A stretch of DNA of 64,000 nucleotides, taken from positions 124,001-188,000 of the forward strand of contig MU839113.1 of NCBI GenBank assembly GCA_030685235.1. The letters run 5' to 3'. Every line of letters begins with the position of its first letter. Within the stretch, counting starts at the first letter, position 1. The notes under the pieces were generated by a model. That model searched no databases. It had not been told where the DNA came from and was given only the letters and a program-made list of their open reading frames with translations. This DNA comes from Copromyces sp. CBS 386.78. Taxonomy: Eukaryota; Ascomycota; Sordariomycetes; Sordariales; Sordariaceae. The translations under genes and the position numbers were made by a program. Below are positions 35,469 through 46,478 of the stretch, piece by piece.

Positions 35469-37234
35469 GACAACGGTGGCCAAGGGAAGACACCCAATGG
35501 TCCTAGAGGTATGTTTTAATTCCGCAAGTGGGACTCGGAGGAGGCTTTGGATGCCGCTAAAACGGGGTCTGCCCTGCGGAAGATCGGTACCTCGCGTGTG
35601 GTTGGAAGTATGACGCAGGCAAGATGGGGGCGCTGGACAGGTTCGGAGGTAATAGGATGGTCGGATCCAAGCCTGGGTCAATGGTTTAGATTAAGTGGTT
35701 AGTTTTGGAGAAAGAGTACGTGTGCTTCGAAGCAAGACGGAAAGGCACAAGCACAAGTAATAGCAGCTAGGTAGTGAGCAGACTTACAGCGGCGCAAAGT
35801 GTGCAGAAGTCCTAGCCTTGCAGCATTGGAAGCGAAACTGTTGTTGGGAGGAAAGTATCAAGGACTTTGTTGCTTGTGGGGGAAGGCTGGCGTGACACAG
35901 AGCCTGGTGGTGGTTTCAGTTGGGATATGTCTTGTGATTTTTGGATTGTGATGTTGTACACTAGAACATTCACCTTCACCGACAAAAGCACACGGCACAA
36001 GCAACAAGATGGCAGCAGCAGAAGCAGGTCGCAACAAATGAACGATGTAGCCGATGGGATGGGATGCTGCATTTCTGTCGCATGCAATTCATACAGGTTG
36101 GGGATTCCAAGAGTGTGGGGTTCCCGAATGAACCGTGGGATGACTGTCGTTCATGCCGTTTGGTTGGTTCCTGATGCTAGAATCCCCACAGAATTTCCAT
36201 CTTGTGCACCTGTTTGACAGGCACCTGCAACCTCGGAAGCTGTATCTGTCGAGGCTACCTACCTAATTTTCTCTCTCTTCAGAACCCCTTGGAATCTCTT
36301 TGACAACAGCCGTATAAGTGGCCGGACCCAATCATTTACATTGAAGACTTTTTTCTTTACAACAACTGAACCGAACGGACACTCTATCAAGACTGATTAT
36401 ATGGCGCCCGGTCAGCTGCCACAGGGCCGACTCTCCAATCCAACCTACGAGACTCGCTGAGAATAGGATGAGGTCGTCTTCACATGTTAGCGTTTGCGTT
36501 TGTTAGTATCACTACGAGCGGAGTTGGGCGTTCAACAAATCTTTGGGCCCAGTGGTGGCCCAGATTTGGCCAGGCCAATCCTTCCCGTCTTCAGGTGTTC
36601 GACCGCGCCCAATCTGATCAATTGGGTTAGCACGATACGTTACCGCTTGGGCAGGCAAGATGTTACACTGATACGAGAATTACGGGCGTAGGCGCGATGT
36701 ATTGTAAGGTAAGTTTAATACAAGCGCTCCTCTTGTTCTGTGTGGTGTTCTTTCCGCCATGGCCCGCATCAGATCATTTCCTGCGGCCCGCCAGTCCTCC
36801 ACTCACCAACTGTTCCCCTGGCCGTCACGGTTCGCGGTCTCAAGATCGGTCACTGCCTAGACAACCAACTACCTACTAACAAACAGCGAACGCCCCGGCG
36901 CTTCATCCCCCGACTTCAACACCGCCGCCGACCGCACATAACTCCCGTCGCCGCTTGTATCCAGATTCGCCGGCAAGATTCTGTCCTGCAACACCTTTGT
37001 CGTACAAGATATTACACGCGCTTCCACCAGACGACTTCCTACTACTGTGTGATAACCTCACGTGTCGAACAACTGCGATTGCGATTGATCACCACCACCA
37101 CTACCACCACCACTGTATCTGGTCACTTGGTGGGGGGTCCACATGATATCATGGTCTCAGTCCAGCACATGCGACTGCGATAATCAATAACCCGTCTTCG
37201 AAAAGACCGCCGACACAATTGCCAGACAGCCGCC
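35469..37234. promoter_or_regulatory. Divergent upstream region of the acyltransferase and LCHN-like genes
   Basis: About 1.77 kb between divergent starts, so it holds both promoters and leaders. A CAC-rich stretch at about 37091-37113 lies in the probable 5' UTR of the plus-strand gene. No ORF here is convincing. Confidence 0.5.
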
Positions 37235-39487
37235 ATGGCCGCCTATCGACGGGGACAGCCGTCTCTCTCCGTGCGATTGCCCCAGCCATCGGCCTCGGCT
37301 GCCCTTCCCGACCTGCCGCCCATATCGGCCCTGTTTCTGATCGACTTCGATGTTAAGGCTGGATATACCATTGTGTGGAAACAGTCAGCGCCTGGGCTAG
37401 AACTCGATGGCGTGGTTGAGTACAAGAGTCTGCCCTCCGGCCTTCACACCGTCACCGACGACCTGGTCTACTTTGTTCACCAAGGCGGGCATGCTGGCTT
37501 GAGTGCATTCGTCAACGCCAGGACCGATGAGGAGGAGAATCGCCATGCCCGTATGATTGCTGTTGGTGTCCTGGTACCATTGGCATATGGACGACTAGGA
37601 AGGTCATGGCGTCATGCCGACCGCCTCAAGGATATGGCTAGGTAAACCATGGTGCCGTGTGCTCTGGCTTTCAACATCAGACACTAACAACTGGATCCCG
37701 ACATATAGTAAGCTTGTTGTCGACCGTCAACAGACACATCTGCTGGAGGACTACTGGGCCCAGAACGGGATACGGGATGGCGCTCACCCGCCGCCACTGC
37801 CGGAAGCTGCGCTGGACTCGCCCGCCCTGAGCTACAAAGGGGGCCATCCCGGTCCCGGAAAAGGCCACTCCAGGAACAGGTCCGCATCAGACGGCACCGT
37901 CTTGATGTCCTCCCCTCACAGACTCTCACCTTACCACCCTGCTTGGAGTTTAACTTCGCTTCTTGACACCTTTGGACCCCTTATCTTTCCCATCCACCGT
38001 GCTGCTTTACTACGCAAGCGTATACTAATTTCTACTCATGCCCCTGTACATGAAGCATGCAATTTCGGTACGTCATGTTGGACCACTGAGTATATACTGG
38101 TCAATTTTGCTTACATACTTTGCTAGTGTACGATCTATCTGTATTGTCCAACATCCCTCTATCAGTCTCCCATTTGGTAGATCCTGCAGCATCGACCCAA
38201 CGTCTGCGACCGTTGTTCAACATTGGTGTTCACGATATTGGGTATCTTCTAGAACACTATGCCGCAATGAAGCGTCATTTCAAAGGCGACAACCATGAAA
38301 CCGATGATGATTTTGCGTCTAGTATTGCTGCGGAGGAGGCAGGATCCGGATGGGTTGCCTGTACAACGGACACCATCCTCACCATGAAGGAGAGTCTATG
38401 GGATATGCTTATTACCTTGCCGCCACCACACTCGGGACACGCCAAGGAGCGCTTGTGGCCAACTGTCGAATGTCCCAAGGGAGTGCCAGTGAAGGCCACA
38501 CAACGAGATCTCAGGAGGTTCAAGTGGCTTAAAATGAGCCTTGCTCGGATTGACCCAACATCAATGACGACACCCCATATTCCTCGCAGCCCATTGTCTG
38601 ACGAAACCGGGCAGCGAGCGGTATCAACACCTACTACGCCTAACCGAACGCCAACAATTTCACTGTCTAGACCAACCGAAAACACTCGACCGGGCACTGC
38701 GACATCTCAAACACCCCCACAGACACGACCTAATGCCGAAGATGACGCCGAGCGAGTCGTGGAGCCGACTACATGGGCAGCACTAGCCTACTCTGGATTC
38801 ATATGGTGGGCATCAGCAGGCGAGCAAGGACACAGTGACGAGGTCGACGAGCTGGCACACGATAGCGCCTTGCTTGCCGATCTTACAGGCAACACCCCAA
38901 AGATGACCGGACGCACACCTAGGAGGACAAGTTTCGCCGCTGCCTCTTCGACAGGTAGTAACATCGGAGAGCGGGGTATAATGGAATCAGTCGCGACACT
39001 TGCCGCCCAGCGAGATGGAGCACAAGAGACATCCGACGACGAGCAGGCCCGCATTGAGCTGGCTATTATCGCTTATTTCCATCGCCTCACAACGTCCATT
39101 CTCTCTGTTCTGGCAGACCTCGTCGATAGTGCGGACGATGATGATCTGCTCGACCTCAACCTCGACCCTAATGCCGTCGGTGAGGAGGAGTACAGGGATG
39201 ATTACAACGATGACGACGACCAGACCGGATTGTTATATGGTCAAGAGCCATCCGGGATTCCGGGAAGTCATCGTGAAGGCGAAGGTGAAGAAGACGAAGA
39301 AGCAGAGTATGAAGGTAGTCTGCGGGGGTGGGTAAGAGTCGATAGCGAAGCGCTGGCCCACATGGGCCTGGACGTGTGGAGCAAGAGTGACGCGGATTTT
39401 GTGAGCGAACTGACAACGAGGTACTTCAGGAGGAGGGCGTACGTGGAGAATAAGGGTGTTGAAGTCTGTGGGTTGAAGGTTTGTTAA
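37235..39487 (+). CDS. LCHN/DENND11-type DENN-related protein (DUF2347 and DUF4484 regions)
   Basis: Exons: 37235-37641, 37709-38067, 38127-39487, giving 708 aa. The N-terminal uDENN-like region is clear: ISALFLIDFDVKAGYTIVWK, EYKSLPSGLHTVTDDLVYFV and RMIAVGVLVPLAYGRLGRSW. The next exon carries SLTSLLDTFGPLIFPIHRAA and LLRKRILISTHAPVHEACNF, typical of the cDENN core, continuing VYDLSVLSNIPLSV over the second intron. The C-terminal third contains Thr/Pro-rich linkers, a TTWAALAYSGFIWWASAGEQ block and acidic runs. DENN proteins usually act as Rab exchange factors; the specific Rab is unknown. Yeast Anr2 is a likely relative. Start context is GCCATGG. Confidence 0.82.
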
Positions 39488-40373
39488 GCCTAACCCCTTT
39501 CTCGTTTCTCAATCAGGACATCCGCTGATGGGTTTTCTTTTTCTCTCTATTTTCTCTATCGGCGGACTATTGGGGCCGTACGGCGTTGAACCTTTTGGGA
39601 ACGGGAAAAATGGGACAAAGTACTTGACTTTTTTTCTTCTTTTGTTTTGGGTGAAGACAAGACCTTATGTTTAATTTCACAAGCCATTACATACATATCG
39701 TGACCAACATTCTCGTACCCGACCAGTACCCCCTGTAGGTTACCAGGGTTCCAGGGAAACAACTGTTTGACTTTTGGGCAAGCCGCTCTACTGAAAGATC
39801 CCAAATCCCCCAACCCCTCAAAAGGTATTGTTAGAGGAGGCGGAATCGCAGTCGATGACAAACTCGTCACTCCCAGGTACATCAGCTTTTTGTGCTTTTG
39901 TTAGACGTACAGTTGTTTCCGCCATCCTCGCGTTCTATCAACCACCACCCCCATGGAGAGCTGTTCGTTGCTGCTTGACATCTCAAACCGACACCACACA
40001 GGACAAAGCAAAGATTCAAAAACTGAAAGAGGCGGGACTGTTGTAGAGGATATAGGTTGTTGGGACTATGACAACTGACAGCCCTTAAACATACTCGGGT
40101 TAGGGTCGGCAATTCCATTTACCCTTCATGCGCCCCTTGTCTCTTGGCAACCAATTCCGACATGCACAGATGACGGCATTGCATCCTTTTACGGTGTTGA
40201 CCCCGCCTACAACCGCACTTGAGACAGCGGCATCGGCAGTGAGCTTCAGGTGGGGTCGGTACCTTGACAGCTTCAATTGACTACGAGTTGATGTGAGGAG
40301 AAGCTGATAGTAATAAGGTAGGTAGCCCTTATTCCCAAGCGGGGTGAGACCTGATAAAGTTGTTAGTTTAATA
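39488..40373. other. Intergenic region between LCHN-like and S-formylglutathione hydrolase genes
   Basis: About 0.9 kb on a tandem plus-strand junction. It holds the 3' end of the upstream gene and the promoter of the downstream one. Only short unsupported ORFs are present. Confidence 0.45.
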
Positions 40374-40616
40374 ATGATAATAGCCGGAAGTCTAATTTAC
40401 AACTGTTCAAGGCGGAACTTCTTGTCATCTTCTTTGCTCTTTCCACTCCTCAAACGTCAAGTTCAACTGAGCAAGTCAGCTCCCTTCGTCATCGCCTTTC
40501 CTCGCCGCTGCTACTACCACTCAACAACAACAACAACGACAACAACAACAACACACAACACCACCAAAACAAGCAGACCGAAAACCAAAATAACAGGAAC
40601 CATCGCAACCAGAAAA
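40374..40616 (+). other. In-frame N-terminal extension upstream of the hydrolase start (possible mitochondrial presequence)
   Basis: From an ATG at 40374 the frame is open for 81 codons into the main ATG at 40617. The extension has no Asp or Glu, is rich in Arg, Ser and Leu (NFLSSSLLFPLLKRQVQLSK), and contains FPRRCYYHST, which resembles a mitochondrial processing site. It then passes through a Thr run coded by ACA/ACG repeats. It may instead be an ordinary 5' UTR. Confidence 0.4.
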
Positions 40617-41595
40617 ATGGGTCTCACAGTCAAAGCAACCATCGCCTCCTTCGGCGGCAAGCTCTTCAAGCTCTCCCACCCCTCCACCTCCACCGGCACC
40701 GACATGGCCGTGAACCTCTACCTCCCTCCCCAAGCCCTCAAATCTTCCTCCCAAAAGGTCCCCGTCCTGATCTACCTCTCGGGCCTAACCTGCACCCCCG
40801 AGAACTGTTCGGAAAAGGGGTTTTTCCAGCACGGCGCCTCCAAGCGCGGCCTGGCCGTCGTTTATCCCGACACCTCGCCCCGCGGGCTCAACCTCCCGGG
40901 CGACAAGGACAGCTGGGACTTTGGCGAAGGGGCCGGGTTCTACGTCGACGCCACGCAGGAGCCGTTTGCAAAGGGGTACAAGATGGACACGTACATCACC
41001 AAGGAGCTTCCCTCTGTTTTGTTTGGGCCCGACTCGGAGTTCGGTAAATATCTGGATGCCGAGCGGGTCAGCATCACGGGCCATAGCATGGGCGGCCATG
41101 GAGCGCTCAGTTTGTACCTGAAGAACCCGGGACTGTACAAGAGCGTGAGCGCGTTTGCGCCGATTGCGAACCCGTGTGAGTGCGCGTGGGGGAAGAAGGC
41201 CTTTGGCGGGTATCTGGGCGAGGAGAACAAAGAGCAGTGGAAGAAGCATGATGCGACGGAACTGATTAAGGGGGAGAAGTGGAGGGGTAACAAGGATGCG
41301 AGGGTGTTGGTTGATGTCGGCACCGGTGATAATTTCTACAAGCAGGGGCAGTTGTTGCCGGAGAACTTTGAGAAGGCTGTTAAAGAGGCCGGAGTGGAGG
41401 GGGTGACGGTTAGGTATCAGGAGGTGAGTTTTTTTTCTTCTTTTCTTTTCTCTGTTTTCTGACTAGTTATGTGGTGGGTTCCCGAATGGCTGACACAAAG
41501 TGACTGCGCAGGACTACGACCACTCATATTACTTCATGGCTTCGTTCAGTGACGATCATATTGACCATGCGGCCAAGTACCTTGGGCTTCTCTAA
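40617..41595 (+). CDS. S-formylglutathione hydrolase (esterase D)
   Basis: Hydrolyses S-formylglutathione to formate and glutathione in formaldehyde detoxification. Exons: 40617-41423 and 41512-41595 (88-nt intron, GTGAGT...CAG), giving 296 aa, slightly above the usual 275-290. The start MGLTVKATIASFGGKLFK fits the family. Motifs: VLIYLSGLTCTPENCSEKG, the oxyanion loop SGLTC, PDTSPRG, GAGFYVDATQEPF, the nucleophile elbow GHSMGGHGAL with Ser near residue 155, FAPIANP, the acid in DVGTGDNFY, and the catalytic His in DYDHSYYFMASF, encoded by the short second exon. All triad residues are intact. A longer in-frame N-terminus is possible (see upstream entry). Confidence 0.96.
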
Positions 41596-41893
41596 ACGAG
41601 AGGGTTTAATGGTGTTCACAATAGAGGATAAAAAACATCCAAGGGATCTGTGGCGGATGAGCCGAAAGGAGGGCGGATAAAACTGTACGTCTAGGAAGCA
41701 CCAACACCTGCTCAGGGGCATTTTACTCCTTTGGTGAGAACACCAATACATCTTCCACCACTCCACTGCTCAACTCGCCAAAAGGATGTTCAACAATCGT
41801 CAATCATAAATCGTACTTTTCCCATTTCCTTCATGCCAGTTATGGAACCTCATCACCCAAATGCGGATCCTACCCCTGGTGTAGTCATGTCAA

Positions 41894-42676
41894 TTACGGT
41901 ACAGACGGAGCAGCGCCCAAGTGACACTCGAATGAAGAGATGTAATGATCCCATCCCACCGCGCTGAGGTTAAACTTGTGCTCGTACTGGAACGACACGC
42001 CGCCGAGAGTACAGCCTTCGGGTGAAGTGCAGATTTCTCCGCAAGACATGCTATTGACCGATCAGGTTCAAGTCCGAGGTTAGTATGTACTTGAGCAAGT
42101 CGTATATGCGATGCCGTACCACAAGAGAGTGGCCGAGATTGAAGTGTATGGATGGTATGGGAGTCAAGGGAAGGGGATAATGTATGCCGTGTACCCTTCT
42201 GGGTTGGGAAAGAAAGTTGATGAGTTCCAGATACAATTAATGATGAGCGAGCAGAGGATAAGGAGGATCAAGAGTGACATTGATGTATGGCATAACCCTA
42301 TACAGCTCATTTTAACTTTCCACTGCTTAGAGGTAAAGAAGAATAAACCGCCAGGAGCGTCATTTCCAAAAGCAAAAGCTTAGCAGAACCAAACAGAAAG
42401 CACCACTCACATATAAGGATAACAATACCAACCCCCCTCATCCGGCGCAAACGTACTCGCATTTCGAAAGAACGGTTCGGGCAGGTTGTAACAAGTTTCC
42501 ATTTCGTAGACGCTGTAGGCGCATGGCTGTGTGGCGTTGGGGCCGTTGCAGATGAGGACGCCGCCGAGAGTTCTGGCTTGTAGGGCATTGCTTGTCTTGT
42601 CGGGGTGGGAATAGGTGGGCATGGCGGCGGTGGGAGGAGGGCAGGAGGTTACAAGTATGATGAGGAGCCAGTTCAT
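41894..42676 (-). CDS. Small secreted cysteine-rich protein
   Basis: Exons (minus): 42676-42411 and 42050-41894, giving 140 aa. The ATG at 42676 opens a signal peptide (MNWLLIILVTSCPPPTAA). After it come CNGPNATQPCAYSVYEMETC, a FRNASTFAPDEGGWYCYPY segment, then across the intron SCGEICTSPEGCTLGG, FQYEHKFNLS and SSFECHLG. The mature part has eight Cys, an even number suited to disulfides, and three N-x-S/T sites. The intron is long (360 nt) but has GTGAGT, a TACTAAC branch site and a TAG acceptor; an extra small internal exon cannot be excluded. I recognise no family. It is the last gene before the AT-rich mobile-element block. The convergent 298-bp gap to the hydrolase gene (41596-41893) holds nothing else. 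Confidence 0.72.
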
Positions 42677-43133
42677 GGTTGGGATTTGTTCATTGACTGG
42701 ATGTTGATGAAGATGGTCTATAGGGGCATACTTTGTGGAAGAGTGAATGAATGACACACATCATGGATGGAAATTTGGATCCATGGTATCTTTGTTTTCT
42801 CTGGGCGTAGAGCACCATTCGTTGTGACAGATAGACGGAAGGAGCCAAAATGCTCCAACATACCACCATCGCTCCTTCCCTCGCTGAAGCCCACGGAAAT
42901 TCTCAAGACCCAATGAGGAAGGAACGGCCGGCTACATGTACGTTGAATGATGTCAGAGTCTAGGATGGAAGACGGGAATGATAGTGAGGAGCTGACGGTT
43001 CAAGTTGTTTGCCAAGACCTTCGATATTGACCGGTCTGATTCGGTTTATATCTGAACTTTTTTTGTTGTTCAATGGCGTTGAATTGAGTGTCTTTTAAGG
43101 ACCAACTCCCATTGGTCAATCACATAGTAGAAT
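42677..43133. promoter_or_regulatory. Upstream region of the secreted-protein gene up to the Copia element
   Basis: These 457 bp of normal composition separate the secreted-protein ATG from the first base of the Copia 5' LTR. The target-site duplication AGAAT occupies 43129-43133. Confidence 0.55.
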
Positions 43134-43423
43134 TGTCAGATTATCAGGGTGTACATGGATGGCCAGACTTCTAGTCCAGTATGTGCCTCCCTATCTAGAT
43201 AACCTCATACACTGCATATACAGTATAGAGATCCCCTCACACTCATAACTCAATATCTAAGCTGTCTAACGATACTACCGTATAAGGACTAGCCTCCTAA
43301 TATCCCTAGATCTTATACTTAAACCTTAATAACTTTCGAAAAGGACAGAGATAAAGATCACTAAAATCAATTACATTTTTTACTACATACCTTTTAATTT
43401 CCACCCTACGTACTAATCTAATA
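43134..43423 (+). repeat. Copia 5' LTR (290 bp)
   Basis: It aligns without gaps to 59091-59380; every difference I found is a C/T or G/A transition. Its left part keeps C and G (TGGCCAGACTTCTAGTCCAG) while its right part is AT-converted. Confidence 0.93.
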
Positions 43424-46267
43424 ATTAATAATTTAAGTATCGTATTATTACACTACAAAACTATTTAAAAGCACTTATATCTTACCTACCTTCCATATTA
43501 GCACTATTAATTAAAATAGTTACAATATCTCTTCATACCACCAATTCTTCTATTAAAACCTCCCGTCCTTATTTTAATATACCCAATAAATATAAGGATT
43601 AAGAAAACGAATTTCTTAGTCTCGCCGAAGGGTATTAACTAATTAATTACCTCCTAAGTAGAAAACTAGCCCCTATCTTCAATAAATAATCCCTTTCCTT
43701 ATATCCTCTCTCCACTATAGTAACTACCCGTATTACCTTAGTACAAGTAAATATTATAAAGTTAAAAAATAACACCCTTCGATACGTTTATTTAAATACT
43801 TTTAAAGGAATAGATAATACTAATTACTTTTTTACTACTGTATTTACTCCTCGCCCTATAATACGAATAACGGCATTATCTTCTATAATAATACCCTTAA
43901 TAACGATTTCTACTAATTCAAGTATTTAAAAAGACATTTAAATACCCTATATTATTAAAACTACTAACAAATCTATTGAGGATTAAACTAGAAACCTATT
44001 AGTATCCCCGTCTAACTTTACCTAGGTTAATAAAAATTAGCTCTTTAACGATTAAAATTCTAATAACCTATAATATAAAATCGTTAGCGATTTTAGATTT
44101 TATAATAATAAGATTAGGGCTTAAATATAAGAGACCGTTAGCCTTAAATTAAAGGCTAGCGCTTTTAAAGCTTTAAAACTAACTTTAATTTAATTTATTA
44201 TTTTTAAATAAGTATATAATTACCGCCCTATTAATATTTAAGCAAATATTTTTCGGGTTTATTACAATTATTTTGAAACTTTTAATAAGGTATTTAAGGA
44301 AAGTATAGTAAAGTAGATTAATAAATAGAATACCCTTATAGTATTAATTAAACGTTATAAAATCTTTAAAATTATTTAAATTAATACTTAATTTAACGAC
44401 CTATTTATATATTTTAGTATAGTCCGCCCCCTATAGGTAGCCGGCGTTAGCCGTTATTACTTCGCTTAAATTGAAGAGAATATATTAGACTTTCATATAA
44501 TTTTTAGAGACTTTCGAAGGATAGGAATTTACAAAAAGACTTCTACTATATTAACGAATAGAATTTAAAATATTAAAAGGGGAGGCTTCGGATTTAGACT
44601 AATTTTAAATAAAAGTAAAGTCGATAATAAGAATTCTTATTAAAATAAACTAAATTAAAATAAAAGGAAACGGGCTAATTTAACTAAATCCTCTCTTTAT
44701 TATAAAGCCTATAAGCGAAGTGTTTATTTATATAAGAAATATTGGTATTTTTTCCTTTATTTAATAAAGGTTAATTAGAAAGGAAATTAAAATATTTATA
44801 AAACCGTTAAAAAAAATTTCTAAGCTAATAATTAATTCCGCTATAAAATCGAGGTCCTTTATAAATAGTTAGTAAAATAATATAATACTCTTTTTACTAA
44901 GGAATTTAGTAACGACCCCGGTAGCGACGAAGATCGTTAAGCGGATTAGGAAATTAATAATATTAATAACAATAATTCTTAAAATTAACCCGTATACGAG
45001 GGCGTCTATTATATTACTTTTAATATTAATTAAGTAGCTTTCTAAATAGGGGAAGGCGAGGATTTAACTTACTTATTTAAAAATTATACGATTCTCAACT
45101 TTAAAAGTTCGATATATGTTTTTAACGAAATTTTCTACTTTACTTTATTTCGACGAACTTCTTATAGAGAAATTCTTTAGATTAGTAATTTAACCCTACC
45201 GATTTAAGGATATAAAACGATTAATATTATTATTTAAGGGAAGAATAGTTTAAAGAGGATAAAATTAAAGGACGTAGCTTTTATATTAGATTTTATAATT
45301 AACTTCGTATTTCTCTAATTCTTACAACAGTAAAGGTATTATTAAGATTATAAATTACTTAATAATTGCTTACGATCCTTAAATTATACGCTCTTTTATA
45401 AACTATTTATACGATACGGTTAAACGATTCTCGAAAATCTCCCCCTTATTAAAATACAAGCTAATTTCTTTATAAGAAGGAATTAATTTAATTCTTATAC
45501 CGGTCGTAAATATTATAAGAAGAGTGGCTACTTTTGGTATTATTACTTTAATTGTTATAGTTTTTAAATGTTTAATTATTTTTATAACGTTAAGGGAGTA
45601 TACTTTAAGGGACTATTAACCGTTTAGTATAACGTATATACTATTTTAAAGATTAAACGGCAAATTATACAACAGTATAAATTACAAGGTAATAGCCTAA
45701 AGGAAAGATTAGCTATTAACTTCCTCGATTTCGAATCTAGTAAAATAGGTTATATTAGCGTTATACTTATTACCTATCGGTATACCGGCTATATTTAGGA
45801 TTATTACTTTAAAGATAGGATAGTAATATCTTTTATTATTATTCTAACCGATTTGTTTATTATTTTCGAAAATTAATACAATATTAAATTACGATACGTC
45901 GAATATAATAATAAGATTATTAAATCTTAAATTATAGAAGATTTCTTTACTATTAGAGGAGTTTAAATCGAAATTTACGTATTTAATATTTAAATTTAAA
46001 ATAGCGGGGCTAAATATTTAAGGGGTATAATTAAGGAGAAAGGGAGGGTAATAGTTTAGAATTTAAAAATCCTAAAAGATATATAGCTAAAAATTACTTT
46101 TATAGCTATATATTTCGCTAATAGATCCCTTCGCTACTTCTACGATTGGAAATCCCTATACAAACGTTTCTATATAATTATTACCTACTAACGTAATTTT
46201 ACAACTCTATATAAACTAAATTTATTATATTTTAGGGTTTATAATTATAAAGCCTATACTATAATTA
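43424..46267 (+). pseudogene. Left internal arm of the Copia element (gag to integrase relic)
   Basis: About 2.8 kb, extremely AT- and TpA-rich, with no frame longer than a few dozen codons. By position it should hold gag, protease and most of integrase, but RIP has erased motifs so far that I cannot mark domain borders. It ends at the Gypsy insertion, whose target duplication AATTA occupies 46263-46267. Confidence 0.65.
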
Positions 46268-46478
46268 TGTTATAGGGCTAGAGCCCGGGGTTGTAGCGCT
46301 CTAGTCTTTACGACCAGAGCTGTTACGCCGTAGCTATCTCCGTGGCTATATTTGCGTAGCCCCCCTTAAAACCTCGTACCTCTAATAGATCCGCTTTAAA
46401 TAAACTTTTCTCCTCTTTATAGAACTTTAATTAAATTATACGACTAGTATTCGTATTAATTGTACTATCCCTATTATA
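46268..46478 (+). repeat. Gypsy 5' LTR (211 bp)
   Basis: Pairs gaplessly with 56124-56334. Both contain the GC-richer core AGCCCGGGGTTGTAGCGCTC and a CCCCCCTTAAAACCTCGTAC block; the differences are transitions. Confidence 0.92.

Noticed and set aside
34692..35519. 275-codon plus-strand ORF opposite the acyltransferase
   Set aside because: Antisense shadow; the minus frame has NHQTELD and FPEGTRS.
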